NCBI GenBank assembly: GCA_964017045.1
Contig: OZ024806.1
Span: forward strand, 7,026,488 to 7,090,487
Source: Omphiscola glabra
Lineage: Eukaryota > Mollusca > Gastropoda > Lymnaeidae
Reading direction: 5' to 3'
DNA length: 64,000 nt
Below, piece after piece: positions 1 through 11,667 of the stretch. A model generated the notes under the pieces. The model was not told the DNA's origin, did not search any database, and saw nothing but the letters and a program-made list of their open reading frames with translations. Numbering within the stretch: the stretch's first letter is position 1; every line of letters begins with the position of its first letter. Position numbers and translations under genes: made by a program.

Positions 1-739
1 GGCTAATGGCAATAACAAAACTGTGTTGATGCGATGAACCACAAGTTTCCAGGTTCACAGACATTGCCGCCTGCTCGCGAACCCCACAGGTTCTCATACT
101 TTTTAAAAAAAAATATGTGGCCTAATTTAGGTACAATATTTCAATAAAGGTATAGCCCGATGTCCTGCTACAACCTACCCCCCCCCCCTTTTTTTTTTTA
201 TCTAACATCATCCTTAGCGGTATAGGAAGACAATTTGTCAGACTGGCCTATGGAAAAGAAAATGTTAAAACCCAATACCCCCCCCCCCCCACACACACAC
301 ACTGTTTTAAAATTTTCTCCGGGACTCAAGGAATCATGGCACAATTTGAGAGCCGTTTACTGCCCTCATTTCTTATCTTAGATATTAATTTTCTCGTACG
401 ATCAGACGCAGCCAATCAAATTCAGTATTTTCTTTTTTCAAAGTGATATCAGATTTGAATACGCAATCACCGGCTACTGGAAATAAGCAGTGGTGAACAA
501 TTTGTAATCGGAGACCAAAATTAGACCATGGATTTTCACGGCCTCTATTCAACCCAGGAGTCGCTTCCGTCTAGTCATCGTGACGTGTTTGTCATTTGAC
601 GTCACTCACCTGTCTTGTGAACAGACGACATATCTCACAACTACCAGAAGTTTGTGTTTTTTAATGTGTTTTTTTTTTCAAAACTGCACTCAAAAGACAT
701 CTCTTTAAACTCTACTATCCTGACTGATTTCCTCCCCCC
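1..739. other. Non-coding DNA with homopolymer tracts
   Basis: No supportable gene. A C-run followed by a T-run lies near 178-199, and a C-run followed by (CA)n near 277-302. Nothing else is recognisable. Confidence 0.5.
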
Positions 740-984
740 CCCCCCTTTCTGACCGTTAAACGATGGCTGCTGAGTGCCGTCCATGGCTTGACATGTAAAT
801 AGTTCTGGAATGGTTGGAGCGAATACACATTTGTTTTGTTGTATTTAATTAATGTATGTTAATTTTTAAGTTCATCATTATGTTTGTTAAATTGTACGTA
901 CAGCGTGGTGAGCCCGGCCCTAGGCTGGGGTACTACGCTATAGTAAACTTCCAATAATAATAAATAAATAAATAAATAAATAAA
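740..984 (+). mobile_element. Probable LINE 3' end with (TAAA)n tail
   Basis: The segment ends in 'GGGGTACTACGCTATAGTAA', a few bases, then (AATA/TAAA)n at 952-984. This layout of 'TGTACGTACAGCG', a short GC-rich piece, 'GCTATA' and a simple repeat resembles the 3' ends of CR1/L2-type LINEs. No reverse transcriptase is left, so the copy would be strongly 5'-truncated. The upstream boundary is a guess; no target duplication was identified. Confidence 0.45.
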
Positions 985-1120
985 ATAACAAATGAAAAGA
1001 GGCAGGTAAAACCAAGTGGGTATTTAATCCGAGACATTTAGGCTACAAACGTCGTTTTGGTTATAACGTAAAAGGAGTTTTGAATGAAATATTTAATCGC
1101 TTCTTGTATTAAATTTATCT

Positions 1121-1536
1121 CATAGAACTGACAGGTGTTGCCTCACATAACTGACAGGTGTTGCCTCACATAACTGACAGGTGTTGCCTCACATAACTGA
1201 CAGGTGTTGCCTCACATAACTGACAGGTGTTGCCTCACATAACTGACAGGTGTTGCCTTACATAACTGGTATTACCTCACAATCACATAACTGAGTGGTA
1301 TTGCCTCACAATCACATAACTGAGTGGTATTGCCTCACCAAACTGACTGGTATGGCCTCACATAACTGAGAGTTATTAACCCACATAAATGAAAGGTGTT
1401 GCCTCCCATAACTCACTGGTATTGCCTCACAATCACATAACTGATTGGTATTGCCTCACAATCACATAACTGAGTGGTATTGCCTCACCAAACTGACTGG
1501 TGTGGCCTCACATAACTGACAGTTGTTGCCACTCAT
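1121..1536. repeat. Minisatellite, 23-bp unit with longer variants
   Basis: The unit is 'AACTGACAGGTGTTGCCTCA' plus CAT. About six near-identical copies come first (1121-1265), followed by diverged units carrying an 'AATCACAT' insertion and 'GAGTGGTATT' variants. The homogeneous left side and diverged right side suggest recent expansion at one edge. Confidence 0.9.
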
Positions 1537-1841
1537 AGAGTTGGAATAAAACCAATGATATCTGGGTGGTGGGGAAAACCCCACTGAAGTTGTAATCAGG
1601 CATGTTCCATAATACGAAGCAACTCATTCCTTCATCGTGTCCTTTTACGTCAAGAATACTTATCTTTAATGGACATTTTGCTAAGATATAACTATAGGAG
1701 CAACGTTTGTCTGTGTGTGTTTGCTGTCAAAGTCTTCTTACGCGAAACTTCCACTTTTTGTGTACTGTCCTTCTTCGGATCTTCTTTTTACCCTGAATAC
1801 ATTTCTTACTGCTTCAACCTGAACGCAGTCCTCCCAGTGTT

Positions 1842-2037
1842 CATCATCATCATCATCATGCCCCTTAGTCCTTGGACCGTTGGGGCGCCACAGATGACAT
1901 GAAAACTATCCTTCTCCATTCCTCTCGGTCTTCTGCACGACGCATAGCATCGGCTAGTTTTAGTCCCGTCCATTCTTTGATGTTATCTTCCCATCTTTTT
2001 CTCTGTCTTCCTCTTCTTCTCCCTCCTCTAGTTGTGC
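1842..2037 (-). mobile_element. 5'-truncated LINE insertion with 12-bp target duplication
   Basis: On the minus strand this encodes the last ~50 residues of a LINE polyprotein, with 'GRQRKRWEDNIKEWTG' and 'RRAEDREEWRRIV', ending at a stop and followed by a (ATG)n-type 3' tail (CAT repeats at 1842-1860 on plus). These motifs are typical of the C-terminus of invertebrate non-LTR reverse transcriptases. CCTCCCAGTGTT is present at 1830-1841 and again at 2038-2049, an exact 12-bp target site duplication, so both boundaries are firm. The copy is about 196 bp, a dead-on-arrival insertion, and young enough to keep an intact reading frame. Confidence 0.88.
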
Positions 2038-2049
2038 CCTCCCAGTGTT

Positions 2050-3366
2050 ACTTCATACATAAATCAGGTTAAAGTTTTATTTTGAATCATCAATCACTCT
2101 AGCAGTCTAGCTAGTGTCTGGAAACACCAGTTTCTGTAATGGCGAATCCCCCACATTATCTTACACCACACTTCAACACGGAACTAGCTTCTCTTGTTGA
2201 CATTTTCTCTCATGCTCTACAAACTATACCAGAGTTCTTGTATCTGAGACACAGATTTCAAGCTTGTCGGGCATGCCGTATCAAACACAGAGACATTATT
2301 GTGAAGCTTTGTCTCTTTGAGATTCAAACTCCCCGACAACGATGGGAAGTTTGTGTGACCTGGTCCCTGGACTAACCGCGATGATGTATCAACAGAAGTG
2401 ATCCGAATGCCCAAATCCTCCCCCCCCCCCCCCCCCCCCAAAAAAAAAAACCTTTTTGCCCAGGGATTAGAATCAAACATTAATATCGAAGTTTGAGAAA
2501 CAAAAATATATATATTTTTTGTAGAGATCATTTCCTCATCTCCTTGTGAAAGATTCAGAAAAACATTTTGCTCTGCGTGTCGTTTGATAGATATAATTTT
2601 TTTTTATTCTATGGTTGGAAATGTGTCAAATCACGTTACATCTTCGGTTGACTCGCTGCATAAAAATTGTTTTGTGGCATCCAAGGGCATGAACAAAAAT
2701 ATTTTTCTCTAGCCACTATAGATCATGCAGACTTCCCAGGCTGTGGCCCGTGAACATAAAGAAAGTAGATTTTATCAACATATTATTGAGCAACCCGGAT
2801 GGAGGTGCTTCATTCATACCAGCACATGTTAGAAAAACAACTATGCAAGTAGATATGGGGGTTAATCTTTTCATTGTCCCCCTAAACACACGAGTTCGTC
2901 ATGTTATTTGTTAGGTCTAAAAAAACACACCGTTTTTTTAAAAAAGCAGTTTTCAGATGTAGTGTATTTAGAACCGATAGACTTTATTCTTATTTCAGAA
3001 TCTGGAGTCAGGGTGGTAGATTCAGACACGAAGCAAATCACAAATCTGGTCTTATAACTCCAGACCTGTTTACTCTTACGATTCTGGCGTACGATGTACG
3101 ATTTTTAAGTGCGTACATTATATACAATATATATACTGTATGTTTACTTTTTTACTATTAAGATAATGTGTTGAACGATTTTGTGATAATATTGTACGAC
3201 TTTAAGAGTTTGAGGGTAAACAGGTCTGTAACTCGTTATATTTTGGCATAGTATCATCACTTTATCCCCCACCCGCCAGCACCTGGGTGTATGCTCATAG
3301 GCCAGGGGGCCATGGTGAAAAAAAGATGCACGCCCTCTCGTGAAGCGGCTTTTCTTTTTTCGTCAA
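2050..3366. other. Non-coding DNA, no recognisable gene
   Basis: Contains a C-run (about 2420-2440) directly followed by an A-run (2441-2450). Short ORFs here have no recognisable motif. No element termini were identified. Confidence 0.5.
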
Positions 3367-4197
3367 TAGGGTGTTAACGTAGTTTGGTGCAAGAATGTTA
3401 ACGTAGTTTGGTGCAAGAATGTTAACGTAGTTTGGTGCAAGGATGTTAACATAGTTTGGTGCAAAGTGTTAACATAGTTTGGTGCAAGGATGTTAACATA
3501 GTTTGGTGCAAGGATGTTAACATAGTTTGGTGCAATGATGTTAACATAGTTTGGTGCAATGATGTTAACATAGTTTGGTGCAAGTATGTTAACATAGTTT
3601 GGTGCAATGGTGTTAACATAGTTTGGTGCAAGTATGTTAACGTAGTTTGGTGCAAGGATGTTAACATAGTTTGGTGCAATTGTGTTAACATAGTTTGGTG
3701 CAATGATGTTAACGTAGTTTGGTGCAAGGATGTTAACATAGTTTGGTGCAATGGTGTTAACATAGTTTGGTGCAAGGATGTTAACATAGTTTGGTGCAAT
3801 GGTGTTAACATAGTTTGGTGCAATGGTGTTGACATAGTTTGGTGCAAGGATGTTAACATAGTTTGGTGCAATGGTGTTAACATAGTTTGGTGCAAGGATG
3901 TTAACATAGTTTGGTGCAATGGTGTTAAAATAGTTTGGTGCAAGGATGTTAACATAGTTTGGTGCAAGGATGTTAACATAGTTTGGTGCAAGGATGTTAA
4001 CATAGTTTGGTGCAATGGTGTTAACATAGTTTGGTGCAAGGATGTTAACATAGTTTGGTGCAATGGTGTTAACATAGTTTGGTGCAAGGATGTTAACGTA
4101 GTTTGGTGCAAGGATGTTAACATAGTTTGGTGCAAGGATGTTAACATAGTTTGGTGCAAGGATGTTAACATAGTTTGGTGCAAGGATGTTAACGTAG
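3367..4197. repeat. Minisatellite, 24-bp unit, about 35 copies
   Basis: Unit 'ATGTTAACATAGTTTGGTGC' plus AAGG, repeated about 35 times with point variants (ACATAG/ACGTAG; AAGG, AATG, AAGT). Each unit carries GTTAAC. Because 24 is a multiple of three and several frames lack stops, long ORFs of octapeptide repeats run through the array on both strands. I treat these as artefacts. Confidence 0.95.
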
Positions 4198-4472
4198 TCT
4201 CGTATTTGATGCACCATAAAAAAGTCTTCACATAACCGTCAGCAATCGTGATATTTTGTCCAGTTCTCCGAAAGCCGCAATAACGTTGATTAATAACTAG
4301 GAAATTTATATTTGGATTCATATATAAGCAATTCCGGTTTATAGCCTGGAACATTGCTTATATAGGTATTAAAAGTATGGACTTAAATAAAAAACAGTAT
4401 TTCATCTCAATTTATTTTCGAAATTTATTTTTTTTTAAATCCCTTAGAGATATGTTTTTATGGGGTGCATTA

Positions 4473-4813
4473 ACTCAACTGATTCCTTCTTAAAGTTGAT
4501 GATCAATCTCTTGTTGCTTTCACTCAACTGATTCCTTCTTAAAGTTGATGATCAATCTCTAGTTGCTTTCACTCAACTGATTCCTTCTTAAAGTTGATGA
4601 TCAATCTCTAGTTGCTTTCACTCAACTGATTCCTTCTTAAAGTTGATGATCAATCTCTAGTTGCTTTCACTCAACTGATTCCTTCTTAAAGTTGATGATC
4701 AATCTCTAGTTGCTTTCACTCAACTGATTCCTTCTTAAAGTTGATGATCAATCTCTAGTTGCTTTCACTCAACTGATTCATTCTTAAAGTTGATGATCAA
4801 TCTCTAGTTGTTT
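4473..4813. repeat. Tandem repeat, 49-bp unit, 7 copies
   Basis: Seven copies of a 49-bp unit starting 'ACTCAACTGATTCCTTCTTA' and containing 'GTTGATGATCAATCTCTAG'. Copies are almost identical (one CTTG/CTAG change in the first, one C/A change in the last), indicating recent amplification. Confidence 0.95.
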
Positions 4814-5290
4814 CAAAATCAATACTACCTCCAGTCGTGAGTGCTGTAGTTAACATAATTGAACACCGTCACTGCGCTTGCTTTGAATGGACTGAAGAAC
4901 GTACCGTCACGTGACTGCACTCATTCGTTTTCAATTACCCAAAAGGCCTGCTTCAGTAGCAAGGGTTGACAACTCGGTTTAATGCGAGGATTGAACTCGC
5001 TTAAGGGGCTGTCTCCCCTTTCGTTTCTTAAGGCATGTAAAAAAAAGAAAGAAAGAAAGAAAATTTTAAAAAGGAACATTTTATCAATTTAAACCAATAA
5101 TTACTCTCTGATTTATTATAGTGACGTCCTTCTTATTTCAAAACACATTAGGGAGGAAAAGCCAGCAACGAAAAGAGAGAGGGGATTATTTTTTTCTAGG
5201 CTTCTTGAGACGATTGGGAAATCTCACCTAAATTAGCTAACTAAGAATTATGCACGGGTTGAATTATGCACAACATATCATTTCCCATCC
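4814..5290. other. Non-coding DNA between two tandem repeats
   Basis: A short (AAAG)n tract lies near 5041-5062. No gene or element terminus is recognised. Confidence 0.45.
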
Positions 5291-5482
5291 AGGAGACCCC
5301 TTCTCCACCCAAGAGAACCATCAATTGCCAGGAGATACCTTCTCCGCCCAAGAGAACAATCAATTGCCAGGACATCGCTTCTCCACCCAAGAGAACCATC
5401 AATTGCCAGGAGATACCTTCTCCACCCAAGAGAACCATCAATTGCCAAGAGATCCCTTCTCCAACCAAGAGAACCATCAATA
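5291..5482. repeat. Minisatellite, 39-bp unit, about 5 copies
   Basis: Unit 'TTCTCCACCCAAGAGAACCA' plus 'TCAATTGCCAGGAGATACC'. The period of 39 keeps frames open on both strands, so the overlapping small ORFs are not evidence of coding. Confidence 0.92.
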
Positions 5483-5692
5483 ATTGTTATACATAGCTTG
5501 TTCCAGATTATGCTGCAATTTCAGTGAGTTGGTGAATTTCAATTCAATCTTAGGACCTCACATCTCTGGATTTTTCTGCCCTGGTTTGCTTCCTGAAATA
5601 TTTTATTTAAATAGAAAAACCCGTATTTTAATTTTAGTTTGTGAGGCGAAAACGATATTGTTAATAAGTCTCCGATATAGTGCAAACCATAT

Positions 5693-5755
5693 CAGGGGAG
5701 TAGCGAGGGTTTGGTGCCGCCCAGTGCGGTCCGCACTCCCCTAGCTACGCCACAG
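5693..5755. mobile_element. Short hAT-like relic (GGCGTAGC-type ends)
   Basis: The left edge 'CAGGGGAGTAGCGAGGG' and the right edge 'CCCCTAGCTACGCCACAG' are imperfect inverted repeats of the CAGTGGCGTAGCTAGGG type common to hAT non-autonomous elements. The interior 'CCAGTGCGGTCCGCACTCCC' recurs in modified form at 28466-28485. Flanking 8-mers do not match, so this is a decayed or partial copy. Confidence 0.45.
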
Positions 5756-5839
5756 ATCGAACTTGATGTCCTCTCGGATGCTACATTTATTCAGCTGTTT
5801 ATTTTAATTTGTATATTTGTGTTACTCGTTGTTGGTTCG

Positions 5840-5868
5840 CTGAAGAAGGCTTCTTGCCGAAACGTTCG
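5840..5868 (+). other. Penelope-like/hammerhead-like sequence motif
   Basis: 'CTGAAGAAGGC' followed by 'GCCGAAACG' resembles the CTGANGA...GAAAC pattern found in terminal repeats of Penelope-like elements, where it belongs to a hammerhead ribozyme. The GGC/GCC stem is present, but the base opening stem II is A rather than the usual G. No reverse transcriptase is seen nearby. Confidence 0.3.
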
Positions 5869-6029
5869 TTGTTTCGTTGCGTCCTTTTTTTTTCGGGTTT
5901 TCCCATACTTTGTTTCAAATATTTCATTACGCTGTTAATATTGTCTTAACGGCTTGAGTACATGAACTTTCTGATTAGAGGTTTTATATAGCGCGATAAC
6001 TTATGAATCACTGTGGATAATATATAAAA

Positions 6030-6600
6030 ATTTAATATGCCATAACATAATTATATAATAATGTATTTCGTTAAATTAAAAAAAAAAATGTCAACGTCAT
6101 ATATTTTAATCGCTAATTCAATAACAGCACACATTCACATGACGTCAATTGGCATGATTTGTAATACAATAATGTTTTGACATCTCTGTACAAAACAAAG
6201 GAAAACAATGAAATGTGAAACATCTAACGAAATGGATTGAAAATACGATGTAAATAACAATTGTATAAATTAATCTATTCCAGTAAAGTTGGAAACTAAA
6301 TTGTTAAAATTCTAATATAGTCTTACCAATTTTTCTTAATTATATATATTTCATTCAAAGTAAAATTATAAATATATTAAAACAAAAAATGTAGCTGATG
6401 CAAAAGTTAAATATTTCAGAAACCTTTTTAAAAATGCCAATTTTTTTTTTCTACTTTAGGTTAATCTATTTTCCGACAAAGTTCACAACAATACAGATTG
6501 TCAGCTCAGCTAAATAGCATTGCTAAAATTATTCGTCAACTTTTTTTGAACCACAAAAAATACAAATTAGTTTCATTCCATCACAAATGATGGACATAAG
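6030..6600 (-). repeat. Duplicated 3' flank of the gene-family unit (copy A)
   Basis: Diverged but colinear with 23105-23586 downstream of the intact copy. Shared stretches include 'CATAACATAATTATATAATA'-like text, 'ATGTCAACGTCAT', and a stretch resembling 'TCACAAATGATG' just after the stop codon. The duplicated unit therefore includes roughly 500 bp of 3' flank as well as the coding region. The sequence is AT-rich and non-coding. Confidence 0.6.
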
Positions 6601-6656
6601 TCAACAGCCAGGTGTCATTATTTAACCCTGATTCTACACATGCAAAGATATGGCGC

Positions 6657-8862
6657 CTAGAATCCTATGGGATGAATCGGTCCAGTGTCGTAACGCGGGA
6701 AAGAAATTGTTGTTCCATCAGTTTGTAATGTCTCGTTGGACAAATCAAAGTAATATTGATGAAGTCTGAATGTTAGACCCGACATACTTGGCTCAACTGT
6801 ATCATCCTTATGTGAGACATTACGAAGTATGGTAAAGACAGGGGAATCATCATGCACATCCCATCTCTTTATTTCCCTCACATCATCTGATAGATATGGA
6901 ATATCAAAGTAAATTTCTTTAGTTTCGTGGTGTGAGATTTGAAAGGTAATTGTTTTTGTTTTTCTCTCTGCGTGATCTCACGGTACAGCTCTTGACTTGT
7001 GTGTTTAATGCATTCTATTAAATCCTGCTTATTTTTATTTGAATATACCGATAAACATTTGTCTTTCAGACCTGGTTTGTCTGTCAAACATTGATAAAGA
7101 AACGTTACATAATCAAAAACATCTGATTTAATTGTTACAGAATCTGTTGAATCATATGTTTCTTCGTATATTCCTAAGAAAATGTCCGAGGCAAAGTTGT
7201 CGATGTCTTTGAATAAAGTTAGAAAGACGAGTCTTTCGAAGGCAGATATTAAACTCATGTAAACTTCAAAAAGTAAATTTTTTCTCGTTTCATTTGTAAT
7301 AGTAAAATAATCTCTAGAAACCGCCGAAAAAAGAAACGAATCTCTAAGACATTCCTTCATCGTTGATGTAAGTTCACTTAAAAAATTTGGAGGAATACTC
7401 CTAGGAGGTTTAAAAAACTGTTCCTTTAACATTGAACGTATCACTAGATCTTTGGTGACACAGAGCACGTCACTAACATTAGTTTCATTGTCTGAGTTCA
7501 AAACTCTCAAACCAAAAGCTTTCCTCACTGTCTTGTAGATCATCACAGAAGAAATTAATCTCTGTCTCCTTGGCTTGACTTGTATCAGAAATAAAATGTG
7601 CAGCTGTGACCATTATAAAATATGTCTTTGTTGTGTCTTCCAAGTCTGGCTTTATGTCATCATTGTCAGCCAGTCTGATAACATATCCACTTGCCATCTT
7701 TTCTGAATAAAATGGTGCATCATTTAAAAAATGTATACTAACTATAAATTTTGACAAATATTTAATCACATGTAAATTATGATTAAAGGGGTATCCCAGT
7801 GGCAAATCCTCAATATCCAATAAACTTGATCTGACTCTATATTGTTTATCAAGTGTTGTATCTTCTACCGATGACTCAGGTTTACCCGTCAATTCGTTGT
7901 AGTCAAAAAAATACACAGTCCACGATGAACTAGAATTCAACTCATTGCCATGGTATCTTGCATGTGGGACACTAACAATAGATTCTACGTTTTCAAATGT
8001 ATAGCTTATGTCATATATATATACGGGAATAACAAAGACAGGTCCACCAGACGAGCCTCTGCACGTTGCCAGACTATAAATTAGATGGTAATGTCCGTCA
8101 CTTGTGTCTGCACCAACAAAGTTTCCAAAAGTCACTTTCTTTGATGTCCCGTGTGGATGTGAGATGTGAAACACAAGATCCTAAGAAACTGTCTGACGTT
8201 CCTTCAGAAAAATATGACATTTCTTTTTCACCGCTTACTTTTCTATAAAACTTCCCATTATTTAATGTTTCAGAAATCACGTGATCCTCAGTGACACAGA
8301 GGAATTCACTAAAGTCAGCTTCTAAGTTTGTATTTAAAACTCTCAAACCAAAAGCTTTCCTCACTTAACTCCTGTCATGTGGATCATCATAAAAAAATTC
8401 AATCTCTGTCTTCTGGGCTTCACTTGTGTCAAATATAACATGAGCGGCTGTGACCATTATGAAATAGGTTTTTGTGGAGTCTCGAAGGGCAGGTGTTAGT
8501 TGATCAGGTCCAGCTAGTCCTGTAACCAAACCACTTCCTACGTGTCTCACATTTCCTCTTAAACATTTACATGGTCTGTCTTGGCCTGTGTGTTCTTGTC
8601 CACAGTGACATGGTCTGTCAGGACTGATACAATCTACCACTAACCTCACAGTGAACTGTGCCACATGTAAAATAAAATCTAAGGCACAAAATGTCCAGTG
8701 ATGTTCAGGTACGTCCTTTAGTTGTAAAGATTTCAATGACAGAAATTTTTTGTGACCAGGATTTTTTAAACACGATTTAAAGCGTTCTTCAAGGTCACTT
8801 TCATCCAAAAAATCCATTTCTAACTGATACTCTCCATAAATATTGCCTTCTTGATTAGACAT
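6657..8862 (-). pseudogene. Pseudogene of the two-domain trypsin-like protein (copy A)
   Basis: Homologous throughout to the intact gene at 23587-25941. The start ATG at 8862 opens 'MSNQEGN'. Lesions: an in-frame TAA at 8365-8367 replacing a Ser codon; a frame change near 8180-8200 beside a deletion of the variable linker; an ~8-nt deletion near 7530 in the second-domain 'LQDMSSVRKAF' segment; and another frame change near 6955. The first domain keeps 'TAAHV' and 'CRGSSGGPVF'; the second keeps 'TAAHF'. The product ends '...GPIHPIGF' at 6657. It lies upstream, on the same strand, of two other copies spaced 11-15 kb apart. With four disabling lesions it is very unlikely to make full-length protein, though short transcripts are possible. 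The alternative that introns explain the breaks is unlikely, because the intact copy has none. Confidence 0.85.
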
Positions 8863-10027
8863 GATTGGCCAATTGAATGACTTGATCACGTTGAGACATA
8901 AGTATTTTGCGTGTTGGTGATCGACGGCCTGATGAAACTTTCTCTACCGTCTTTGAACTTCTGAAACAATTCTTTACATAATAAGACAAATATTTGATAA
9001 ACCTGTACGATGAAGAAACACATATAGAAAATGTTTTCTTCGTAGAATTTTAAAATTTGGTTTCTTATTTAACAATTTTAAAACTAATATTAAAACATTT
9101 TAGAGATTTCTGTCAGTTTTAAAATAGTACGAACATAATATTTTTTAATATTTTAATTCGTCATCTGAAGTTGAAGTTGATAGTTGATTAAATTTGTTCC
9201 ATCGCTAGTTTATAATTATTTAATTCAATTTTTTTTCAACTCGACTCGACATAGATGTTTTTACAGTATCAATTTATTGACTCTTCATATTCAGGTTACA
9301 AATAAAAGCTGAATGACGAACAGGCATATCTATCAGCTAACAAGGCATTAATAAATATTCCATCTACATTTAGGGGAAGAATAAAATCGATAGTAACGTA
9401 CCATTGTTAAAAGTAACTTAAATTTTACTTATCGATTGTTACTTCGGTTAAACATAAATCTATCCAAAAAAAAAGAATACATACATATATATATAATGTC
9501 CGTCGACACGATGAATAAAATTAATGAATAGACCAGAAGCTCAATCTTAGTGAAATAAGGCGTAACACTACCGCAATCAATGATTATGAAATGAAAGATA
9601 TTTTTTAATTTAACTATTTTATTTAATCAAATATTTAAAATTCAATTCCATCATCTCAAAAAAAAAAAAATGAGATTATAATTGAATTGTTGCTCGAAAT
9701 TTCAAAATAATGATGGTATAGATATTTAAAATTGCTTACCTAATTGTAAAAAAAAAAGGGAGATAACGGAAATTCTCTCTTGAAATTATTTAACATTAGG
9801 GCTTCATGTTGTAAAAAAGCTAAAACTGATTTGATATTGCTCTGTGGCAGAAAATCAGCTCTATGAAAATTATATAAGCCTACTGTCAAGCTGCGTGACT
9901 AGATTTTATGTTGCTGAAAACGGAAATAAATACTTCTACAAACGGAGTGTACTAAGCTAATGTTAACAAACGCTTGCTATTATTCCCTAGCCTTATATGT
10001 AAAGACATGATACACTTGTGTCTCATG
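8863..10027. other. AT-rich non-coding DNA
   Basis: Lies 5' of copy A. The first tens of bases resemble the 5' flanks of the other copies ('GAATGACTTGAT'), then similarity is lost. No gene is recognised. Confidence 0.45.
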
Positions 10028-10035
10028 TTTAAAGC

Positions 10036-11667
10036 CAGGGGTTCTCAACCTTCCTAATGCCGCGACCCCTTAATACAGTTCCTCGTGTTGTGGCGACCCA
10101 CAATCACAAAATTATTTTCGTTGCTACTTCATTATTGCAGAGCAGGGCTACCACACCTTGGGAAATTTCCCAAGATCTTGGGAATTCACGACCCCCATTG
10201 GGATCTGGGGAATAATTTTGAAAATCAGGCAAAACCTTGGGAAATATTAACGGGGGGAAGATTTTTTACATATTTTGAAAAAACGCAAATGACATATGTG
10301 ATAAAAATTAAGTGAAAATAAAGCAAAATAGTTTTTAAAATAACAAGGAAAAAATATTTTGTTTTAACTCTTTTCTGGTTTTAATTTTTTAAACCATTCA
10401 TAAATAAATAAGAAATCTTCTGAAATTAAAGTTAATATTGTGAAGTATTAAAAAGTTAATAATTAAAGAAATTCAATGTTCTCTTCTCTTTTTTTTTATA
10501 TTGAGTACTAAAAATTACATCCTAGTGTTGAATGTCTATCAAATTGACCTAGTACACCATATGCATAGAACAGTCTCAGCAATAAATAAACTGATAATAA
10601 ATCTTGAAATCTCAAAGGAAATCAATATAGACTATTAATATTATAGAATTTGTAAAAAAAAAAAAAGGGGGGGGGGGGCAATAGGCTCGGAAACTTTATC
10701 ATTTGGCTATTAGACATTAGTAACCATACGAAAAACAGTACAAGCCAAAGAGGGAACGATAGTGTTCAATCAAGAATCGATTGTAAAATTTGATGAATTT
10801 CAGTTACTTCTCCAATGTGTTCAAACTATGATACGATGCATCTGTTAAAAAATCCAGCCTAATTTTCATCAATCGGAAAAAAATAGTTGTGCATTTACAC
10901 ACAGGTAATTAAGATATTAAAATTATACCGGTCCATTGTAGGATTATAACTGAAAATTTTATTTTAAACAGTATTTTGTTTGAAAAGAAATTATTATAAT
11001 TATAATGTAAATTTACAATTTGAAAAATACTTATTGTCTTCATATAATATCACTCCATTTTAACTACAATTATTATTATTAAATTCTGCTTTATTGCTTT
11101 GCAAACCCCATTACTAATCTACAGACTTACAATAAGAAAAAAAACATGTTTTGATGATGAACCTTTTGCCCTTGTAATAGTTGTAGAGACTTCTGTGTTG
11201 ATTAGCCCTGTGAGCTTTGTTTCAAAGTGACTTTTATTACACATGTAGATGATATTTTTACCAGAAAATTTGGAAGTAATATTTAATTTAGTAGCCTAGC
11301 TCCAGTGCATTATAAATTAATATATATTTTTTTTCAAAATCAATTTTTGTTTTATGTGATAAAGATTTTTAAAAAGTGTCTTTTAGAATAAATTTCAGTC
11401 AATTACTGTACCCCGAGTTTCAGGGGCATTAATTCAAGCTATTATTGCATTAATTACTACATAGAAAACCCCTTTTACAGAAAACTCTTATATATTTATA
11501 TGATCTTGGGAAATCTTGGGAAATTTTTTGACAAAATCTTGGGAAATTTTAAAAAAGTGAGTGGCAGCCCTGCTGCAGAGTACATGTGTTTTCCAATGGT
11601 CTTAGGCGACCCGAACAGGGTGGTTCGACCCCCGAAGGGGTCTCGACCCACAGGTTGAGAACCGCTG
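10036..11667. mobile_element. SPIN-like hAT MITE, copy 1, split by a nested element
   Basis: The left part (10036-10142) begins 'CAGGGGTTCTCAACCTTCC' and contains 'CCGCGACCCCTTAATACAG' and 'TTCGTTGCTACTTCAT'. The right part (11581-11667) contains 'ATGGTCTTAGGCGACCC' and ends 'CACAGGTTGAGAACCGCTG'. From memory of the family, this is the SPIN (Space Invaders) hAT consensus end to end. The flanking 8-mers TTTAAAGC (10028-10035) and TTCTTAGC (11668-11675) match at 5 of 8 positions, a decayed target duplication. A second hAT-like element (10143-11572) sits inside. No transposase is encoded; this is the non-autonomous form. Confidence 0.85.
10143..11572. mobile_element. hAT-like element nested in SPIN copy 1
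   Basis: Ends are 'CAGGGCTACCACACCTTGGG' and, reversed, 'CAGGGCTGCCACTCAC', giving about 12-bp terminal inverted repeats. Subterminal 'CTTGGGAAAT' repeats occur several times at both ends. The flanking 8-mers TTGCAGAG (10135-10142) and CTGCAGAG (11573-11580) match 7 of 8, the hAT duplication length. The 1430-bp interior is AT-rich with no recognisable transposase. Confidence 0.85.

Noticed and set aside
3363..4354. Long ORFs (259-302 codons) of NYVNILAP- or HQTMLTSL-type repeats
   Set aside because: They follow from a 24-bp period and run on both strands; no start context, domain or splice signal supports coding.
8930..8980. Hammerhead ribozyme at 'CTGATGAAAC...CTGAAAC'
   Set aside because: The core words are present, but the sequence between them does not form a stem II.
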